64,000 nt of DNA from Bacillota bacterium (GTDB taxonomy: Bacteria > Bacillota > Bacilli > Paenibacillales > Paenibacillaceae): positions 232,031 through 296,030 of the forward strand of contig JAEWPC010000035.1 in the NCBI GenBank assembly GCA_023460795.1. Reading direction: 5' to 3'. The notes under the pieces were generated by a model that worked only from the letters and a program-made list of their open reading frames with translations, had not been told where the DNA came from and searched no databases. The position numbers were made by a program, and so were the translations under genes. Below are positions 59,571 through 64,000 of the stretch, piece by piece (positions within the stretch are counted from its first letter, which is position 1; the number at the start of each line of letters is the position of its first letter).

Positions 59571-60528
59571 GCAGAAATATCTGTCCATCGCGGTTACGGT
59601 GTTCCTATTCGCCGTCATGTTCTTGGCCGGCTCTTTCCGATATACGGGGTTTTTCTCGCTTCAGGTCATCTTGAACCTGCTGATCGATAACGCGTTCCTG
59701 CTGATCGTGGCGGTCGGCATGACGTTCGTCATCGTGACGGGCGGCATCGACTTGTCGGTCGGCTCCGTCATCGCGTTAACGACGATGATGTCCGCGACGC
59801 TCGTGCAACAACATGGATGGCCTCCGGCCGTCGTCATACCGCTGATGTTGGCCATCGGATCGTTGTTCGGATGGGTCATGGGCGCGATTATCCATTATTT
59901 CAAGATTCAACCGTTCATCGTGACGCTCGCCGGCATGTTCCTCGCGCGCGGGCTCTGTTACGTCATCAGCATCAATACGATCACGATCGACGATCCGTTC
60001 TATACGAAGATGGCGCAGACGAAGGTCCACCTTCCGGGCGGAAGCTTCCTCTCCATTAGCGTCATTATCGCGCTGGTCGTCGTCGCGGCAGGCATCTACA
60101 TCGCTCATTACACGCGGCTTGGTCGCAATATCTACGCGCTTGGCGGCAGCGAGCAGTCCGCGCTGCTCATGGGGCTGCCGGTTGCCCGCACGAAGATCGC
60201 GGTATATACGCTGAGCGGATTCTGTTCGGCTCTCGCAGGCGTCGTGTTCACGTTCTACATGCTGTCCGGCTACGGTTTGCACGCGATGGGACTCGAGCTC
60301 GACGCGATCGCTTCCGTCGTCATCGGCGGAACGCTGCTCACCGGCGGCGTGGGGTATATATTCGGAACGTTCTTCGGCGTGCTGATCCAAGGCGTCATTC
60401 AGACGATCATCAGTTTCGAAGGAACGCTAAGTTCTTGGTGGACGAAGATCGTCATCGGGTTGCTGCTATTCTTGTTCATTCTGTTCCAGCGCGTGCTTAG
60501 CGCGCGGCAAGCAACGCAGAAGCTGTAG
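59563..60528 (+). CDS. yjfF: Sugar ABC transporter permease, YjfF-like
   Basis: Second membrane subunit, 321 residues. The signature GGIDLSVGSVIALTTMMSA is near residues 60-78, followed by GLELDAIASVVIGGTLLTGGVGY. Having two different permease genes is a trait of the YtfQRT-YjfF galactofuranose importer and separates it from ribose systems, which use one. It overlaps the preceding gene by 8 nt, ending the importer genes; a chemoreceptor follows after 54 nt. Confidence 0.93.
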   Translation: MFKQKYLSIAVTVFLFAVMFLAGSFRYTGFFSLQVILNLLIDNAFLLIVAVGMTFVIVTGGIDLSVGSVIALTTMMSATLVQQHGWPPAVVIPLMLAIGSLFGWVMGAIIHYFKIQPFIVTLAGMFLARGLCYVISINTITIDDPFYTKMAQTKVHLPGGSFLSISVIIALVVVAAGIYIAHYTRLGRNIYALGGSEQSALLMGLPVARTKIAVYTLSGFCSALAGVVFTFYMLSGYGLHAMGLELDAIASVVIGGTLLTGGVGYIFGTFFGVLIQGVIQTIISFEGTLSSWWTKIVIGLLLFLFILFQRVLSARQATQKL

Positions 60529-60582
60529 CTGTAGCGCATCGAGGCGGCCTTCGCGGCCACCCATACGAGGAGGCCCGTTCGC

Positions 60583-62646
60583 ATGACGGAGTTTCGCACA
60601 CTCATTGGCTCGCTCTTCCGTTCTCCCGCCAGATCCATCGGGACGAAGCTGTTTTTGATTTTCGTATGCGCGGTGTGCCTGTCCGTCGCCGGACTCGGCT
60701 GGTTCGCTTCCGGCGCGGCGCGTTCCGGCATCATCGACGAGCTGGAGCGCGGCTCGGTGCAGACCGTCACTCTCGCGGGGGAGAAGCTGGACATGCAGCA
60801 GCTCTCGTATTTGAACCTGGCTCAGGAGCTGGTGAATAACAGCAGCTTCATGGAACCGTTGTTTCAAATCACGAACGCTTCGATCGACGAGGGTGAACGG
60901 CAAGTGCTTGCGGGGAACATTCAGAGCTTGCTGGATCAACTCGCCTTGTCCGACACGCGGATCAGAGACATTACGCTGTTCCCGCTGGAGGATGCGCTGC
61001 CGCCGATCAGCACGATCAGGGAGACGGGCACGATGGCGGCAGCGGCGAACGAGCCCTGGATGCGGGACGTCGTGCGGGCGGAGGGCAAGGAAGTGTGGCT
61101 GCCGACGCGGGAGAAGGGATATTTCGGGAACGCTCCGAAGCCGCTTTTCGCCTATGGAAAGCTGCTGGGCAAGAAAAACATCGGTTCCCGGGACTTCGCG
61201 CTCGTCGTGCAGATCGAAGCGTCCGTGCTCGGCGATCTGATTAAGGAAGTCAGACTTAGCGACGGCGCGGAGACGCAAATTCTCGATGCGCATGGGCGAT
61301 TGCTCGCGACCAACCGTTCCGAAGAGACAGGCGCGGGCGAGGTATTCGCCTATGATGCGACGCAGCAAGCCGGCTCCGCGATCCGCGTAGGCCCGGACGG
61401 CCGGCAGCTATGGACGGCTTACCGGCATTCGCCGGTCAGCGGTTGGACGCTTGCGGTCGTCGCGCCGCTCAAGGAGTTGACCGCATCGGCGGATCGGATT
61501 CGCACGGTGACGATGCTGGCCGTCGCGGGCTGCGCGGTCGTCGCGCTCCTCGTCGGCTTGTGGCTCGTGCGGATGATCGGTTCGCCGCTCAGGAGAATGG
61601 AGTCGCTGATGAATCAGGCGGCGGACGGGCATTTGACGGGCAGAATGCACGTTCGAAGCAAGAATGAGTTAGGACAGGTAGCGGCGGCCTATAACCGGAT
61701 GATGGAGAATCTCGGCCGCATGGTCGGCGACACGCTGGCTTCCGCCAAGGAAGTCGCTGCCTCGAGCCAACGTCTAAGCGAAGCGGCCAGCCACACGACG
61801 AGCGCCGCTCACGATATTCGCGCGGTAACGGAGCAAATCGCGGCGGGCGCCATCAACCTTGCGTCCGGAGCGGAGCGCGGCATCGTGAGCGTGGAAAGCA
61901 TGGGCGAGCGGCTCAAGGAAGCGTATTCGCTGCAGGAGAGAATGGCCGGTGCTGCCTTGGAGACGGGCGAGGCGTGCAGACGCGGGGGAGTCGCGATGGA
62001 AGGGCTCGTCTCCAGGGCGGAAGCGACGGAGTCGAGACTTCGCAAAGCCGGGGACCGCATCGTCGGGTTGAAAGAAGAGGCCGGTTCGGTTCGGGGCATC
62101 GTGGAGGTCATGGACCGGATGTCCAAGCAGATTCGGATCCTGTCGCTTAACGCCTCGATCGAAGCGACGCGGGCAGGCGCCGCAGGCGCCGGATTCAAAG
62201 TGATCGCGGAGGAAATCCGCCGGCTTGCCGAGCGTTCGGACGAATCGATCGCGAGCGTGGGCAGCTTCACCGAGTCGATCGAGGGCGAAGTGGAAGGGAC
62301 GTTCGCGGCGATGGAAGAAGCGCTTCCGTTCTTCCGCCAGATGATGGAGGAGATCGGAGCGATTCACCTTGCCTTCGGAGAGATGAGCGAGCGGATGGAG
62401 CTGCTCGGCGGCCATTCGGCGGAGGTCGAACAGGCGCTTAGACAGCTTAACGAGGACGGCGCGTCGCTCGCTACCGTGATGGGCGAAGTGTCCGCCATCG
62501 CCCAGCAATCGACGGCTGCTTCGGAGGAAGCGGCGCACCAGTGTACTTCGCAGACGCAGATTAGCGAGCAACTGCTCGAGCAGTCGAAGAGCCTGAGCGA
62601 AGTTTCCGATAAGCTGGCCTTACAGATGCGGCAATTTCAATTATAA
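60583..62646 (+). CDS. Methyl-accepting chemotaxis protein with Cache-type sensor
   Basis: Chemoreceptor of 687 residues. TM1 is at about 22-44, followed by an extracellular Cache-like domain to about 300, TM2 about 305-325, HAMP about 325-380, and a cytoplasmic signalling domain. The signalling tip is unusual: MSKQIRILSLNASIEATRAGAAGAGF replaces the consensus QTNLLALNAAIEAARAGE..GF, losing Thr-Asn and the last Glu. The rest (VIAEEIRRLAERS) is intact. AGGAGG supports the start. It lies between the YtfQ-type importer and a second YtfQ-like lipoprotein, so the lipoprotein may present sugar to this receptor. Confidence 0.9.
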   Translation: MTEFRTLIGSLFRSPARSIGTKLFLIFVCAVCLSVAGLGWFASGAARSGIIDELERGSVQTVTLAGEKLDMQQLSYLNLAQELVNNSSFMEPLFQITNASIDEGERQVLAGNIQSLLDQLALSDTRIRDITLFPLEDALPPISTIRETGTMAAAANEPWMRDVVRAEGKEVWLPTREKGYFGNAPKPLFAYGKLLGKKNIGSRDFALVVQIEASVLGDLIKEVRLSDGAETQILDAHGRLLATNRSEETGAGEVFAYDATQQAGSAIRVGPDGRQLWTAYRHSPVSGWTLAVVAPLKELTASADRIRTVTMLAVAGCAVVALLVGLWLVRMIGSPLRRMESLMNQAADGHLTGRMHVRSKNELGQVAAAYNRMMENLGRMVGDTLASAKEVAASSQRLSEAASHTTSAAHDIRAVTEQIAAGAINLASGAERGIVSVESMGERLKEAYSLQERMAGAALETGEACRRGGVAMEGLVSRAEATESRLRKAGDRIVGLKEEAGSVRGIVEVMDRMSKQIRILSLNASIEATRAGAAGAGFKVIAEEIRRLAERSDESIASVGSFTESIEGEVEGTFAAMEEALPFFRQMMEEIGAIHLAFGEMSERMELLGGHSAEVEQALRQLNEDGASLATVMGEVSAIAQQSTAASEEAAHQCTSQTQISEQLLEQSKSLSEVSDKLALQMRQFQL

Positions 62647-62701
62647 TGAGATGGAGAAACATGGAATTCATTCGATTCCATTCAGAGAGTAGGGTTGATC
62701 C

Positions 62702-63754
62702 GTGATCATTCGGAAAGGCGTATTCGGGGCGTTGTTGTGCGCGCTCTTGCTCCTATTGGCGGGATGCGACGCAGGGCAGCCGTCCATAACGGCTAGTCCA
62801 CGGGCGATCGTGCCGGATAAGAAGGGCGAGCCGATGAACTTCGCGGAAGACGCCGATCCGGTCCCTTCTTCTCCGCTGTTCGTGCTCGGTTTCTCTCAAT
62901 TGGGTACCGAAAGCGATTGGCGGCTGGCGAATACGGAATCGATCAAGGACGCCGCCAAGGAAGCGGGCGTCGAGCTGCGCTTCGAGAACGCGGAGCAATC
63001 GCAGCAGAAACAAATCGCCGCCATTCGGTCGTTCATCGAGCAGAAGGTGGACGTTATCGCCATCGCGCCCGTGATCCAGTCCGGATGGGAACCTATTCTT
63101 AAGGAAGCGAAGACCGCCGGCATCCCGGTTATCATCTCCGACCGTTCGATCGACGTGAAGGACTCCTCGCTGTTCGTGACGTTCATCGGAGCCGACTTTT
63201 ACGAGGAAGGCCGGAAAGCGGGCAAATACTTGCTCGATAAAACAAGGGATATGACGGGAACGATCGGCATCGCCGAGCTTAAGGGTACCGAAGGCTCGGC
63301 TCCTTCCATCGAACGGGGCAAAGGGTTCAGGGACATTATCGAAGGCAATCCGAAGTTCGTCTACCTGGAGAGCGACTACGCGGACTTCACGTTCGAACAG
63401 GGCAAGGAGACGATGCGCCGTTTTCTGCAGGAGCAGGGCAAAGACATTCGCGTGCTGTTCGCGCATAACGACGACATGGCGCTCGGAGCGATCGAGGCGA
63501 TCGAAGAGTACGGGCTGAAGCCGGGCAAAGATATCGTCATTATATCGGTGGACGGGACGCGCAGGGCGCTAGAGAAGCTGGCGGAAGGCAAAATCAACCT
63601 CGTCGTCGAATGCAATCCGCTGCTCGGTCCGAACCTGATTCAGGCGGCGACCGAGATCATGCAAGGACGGATGCTGCCGAAGCGGATCGTGCCGCCGGAG
63701 AGCGTGTTCACCGAGCAGATGGCCAAGCGCGAAGCGGCGAATCGTAAATATTGA
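62702..63754 (+). CDS. YtfQ-like sugar-binding lipoprotein, chemoreceptor-associated paralogue
   Basis: Extracellular binding lipoprotein of 350 residues. The lipobox LAGC has Cys 22. The fold shares long stretches with the YtfQ protein at 55880: LGFSQLGTESDWRLANTES, QKQIAAIRSFIEQKVDVIA, FAHNDDMALGAIEAIE and VVECNPLLGPN. It is not identical and has an extra acidic linker (residues about 40-57). The start is GTG 62702 with a weak AGGG. It follows the chemoreceptor by 55 nt and no second permease set exists, so it probably acts as the chemoreceptor's ligand-binding partner or as an alternative binding protein for the importer. Confidence 0.9.
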   Translation: MIIRKGVFGALLCALLLLLAGCDAGQPSITASPRAIVPDKKGEPMNFAEDADPVPSSPLFVLGFSQLGTESDWRLANTESIKDAAKEAGVELRFENAEQSQQKQIAAIRSFIEQKVDVIAIAPVIQSGWEPILKEAKTAGIPVIISDRSIDVKDSSLFVTFIGADFYEEGRKAGKYLLDKTRDMTGTIGIAELKGTEGSAPSIERGKGFRDIIEGNPKFVYLESDYADFTFEQGKETMRRFLQEQGKDIRVLFAHNDDMALGAIEAIEEYGLKPGKDIVIISVDGTRRALEKLAEGKINLVVECNPLLGPNLIQAATEIMQGRMLPKRIVPPESVFTEQMAKREAANRKY

Positions 63755-63761
63755 GCATGGC

Positions 63762-63787
63762 AAGGGGTTGCTTAGGCAGCCCTTTTT
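63762..63787 (+). terminator. Rho-independent terminator after the YtfQ-like paralogue
   Basis: AAGGGGTTGC pairs with GCAGCCCTT (one bulge, one G-U pair) around TTAG and is followed by TTTTT. It ends the importer/chemoreceptor region. Confidence 0.85.
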
Positions 63788-63807
63788 GTTTTGGAGAGTA
63801 ATCTCGG

Positions 63808-64000
63808 TAATGTTGTGCGGTAACGCTAAAGCGCCGATGTGCCGGGGTGCGTCGGAGTAACGTTGTGTGGCAACGCTAAAGAGCCGATGTGCCGGGGGTG
63901 CGTCGGAGTAACGTTGTGCGGAAACGCTAAAGCGCCGATGTGCCTGGGGTGCGTCGGAGTAACGTTGTGTGGCAACGCTAATTTGCCAAAGTGCCGGAGG
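63808..64000 (+). repeat. Tandem 50-51 bp repeat, four copies, cut by the window edge
   Basis: Copies start at 63808, 63858, 63909 and 63960. Each begins TAACGTTGTGYGGCAACGCT, in which CGTTG and CAACG can form a small hairpin, and continues with a GCCGATGTGCCGG segment and TGCGTCGGAG. Copies differ at a few bases. There are no variable spacers, so it is not a CRISPR array. No gene is visible in the 63755-64000 gap. Confidence 0.9.

Noticed and set aside
60543..60561. Small GGCGGCC/GGCC hairpin before the chemoreceptor at 60583
   Set aside because: Short stem, no T-tract and immediately upstream of the ribosome site; too weak to call.
63808..64000. CRISPR array
   Set aside because: Repeats are directly adjacent, about 50 bp, with no unique spacers and no cas genes in the window.

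Overview
The window looks like chromosomal DNA of a spore-forming, sugar-scavenging member of the Paenibacillaceae (Paenibacillus/Cohnella-like). The reasons are moderately GC-rich DNA, Gram-positive lipoprotein signal peptides, many YesM/YesN-type sensor pairs with AraC-type output domains, CUT1 sugar transporters lacking their own ATPase, a ChiA1-like chitinase, and a complete GerA-type germinant-receptor operon. No rRNA, tRNA, CRISPR array, transposase or phage gene was seen. Almost all the DNA is coding.

Layout. (1) 1-4.2 kb: an edge-truncated ABC-2 membrane protein, a YtrA-type GntR repressor, an ABC ATPase, and a YhaQ/YhaP (NatAB-like) exporter pair, ending in a strong terminator. (2) 4.3-14.2 kb: a divergent AraC regulator, two Gfo/Idh/MocA oxidoreductases and a CUT1 transporter (two permeases, lipoprotein), then an esterase plus MFS unit behind its own promoter and a CcpA-type (cre) site. 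(3) 14.2-15.9 kb: an acetyltransferase and an NlpC/P60 lipoprotein. (4) 16-24.2 kb: a membrane-anchored sugar-binding protein, histidine kinase and response regulator, divergent from a ChvE-MmsA-MmsB monosaccharide importer. This resembles the XylFII-LytS/YesN layout known for xylose sensing in clostridia. (5) 24.4-35 kb: a chemoreceptor, a GH31 glycosidase, a LacI regulator, a GNAT-like protein, an oxidoreductase and a second CUT1 transporter, tied together by three TTTGCGCAAA-type operators. (6) 35-40 kb: a secreted DUF4832 multidomain protein and a ChiA1-like chitinase, each with a cre-like site. (7) 40.5-45.5 kb: a second sensing module (family-1 solute-binding lipoprotein, kinase, regulator). 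(8) 45.5-51 kb: three uncharacterised membrane proteins and the gerA-gerC-gerB operon. (9) 51-63.8 kb: a third sensing module (kinase, regulator, sugar-binding lipoprotein), divergent from a YtfQ-YtfR-YtfT-YjfF importer, followed by a chemoreceptor and a second YtfQ-like lipoprotein. A 50-51 bp tandem repeat runs off the right edge.

How it fits together. The window is dense in extracellular sugar perception: three binding-protein/kinase/regulator modules, two chemoreceptors, four importers and secreted polysaccharide-active proteins. The most distinctive unexplained signal is a direct repeat (two CTTAAAAA-N2-GGG-like half-sites about 20 bp apart). It occurs upstream of a chemoreceptor, a CUT1 importer and the middle sensing operon, suggesting that one AraC-type response regulator links sensing, uptake and chemotaxis. 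Binding-protein genes are repeatedly followed by intercistronic stem-loops, which fits higher expression of the binding protein than of the membrane parts.
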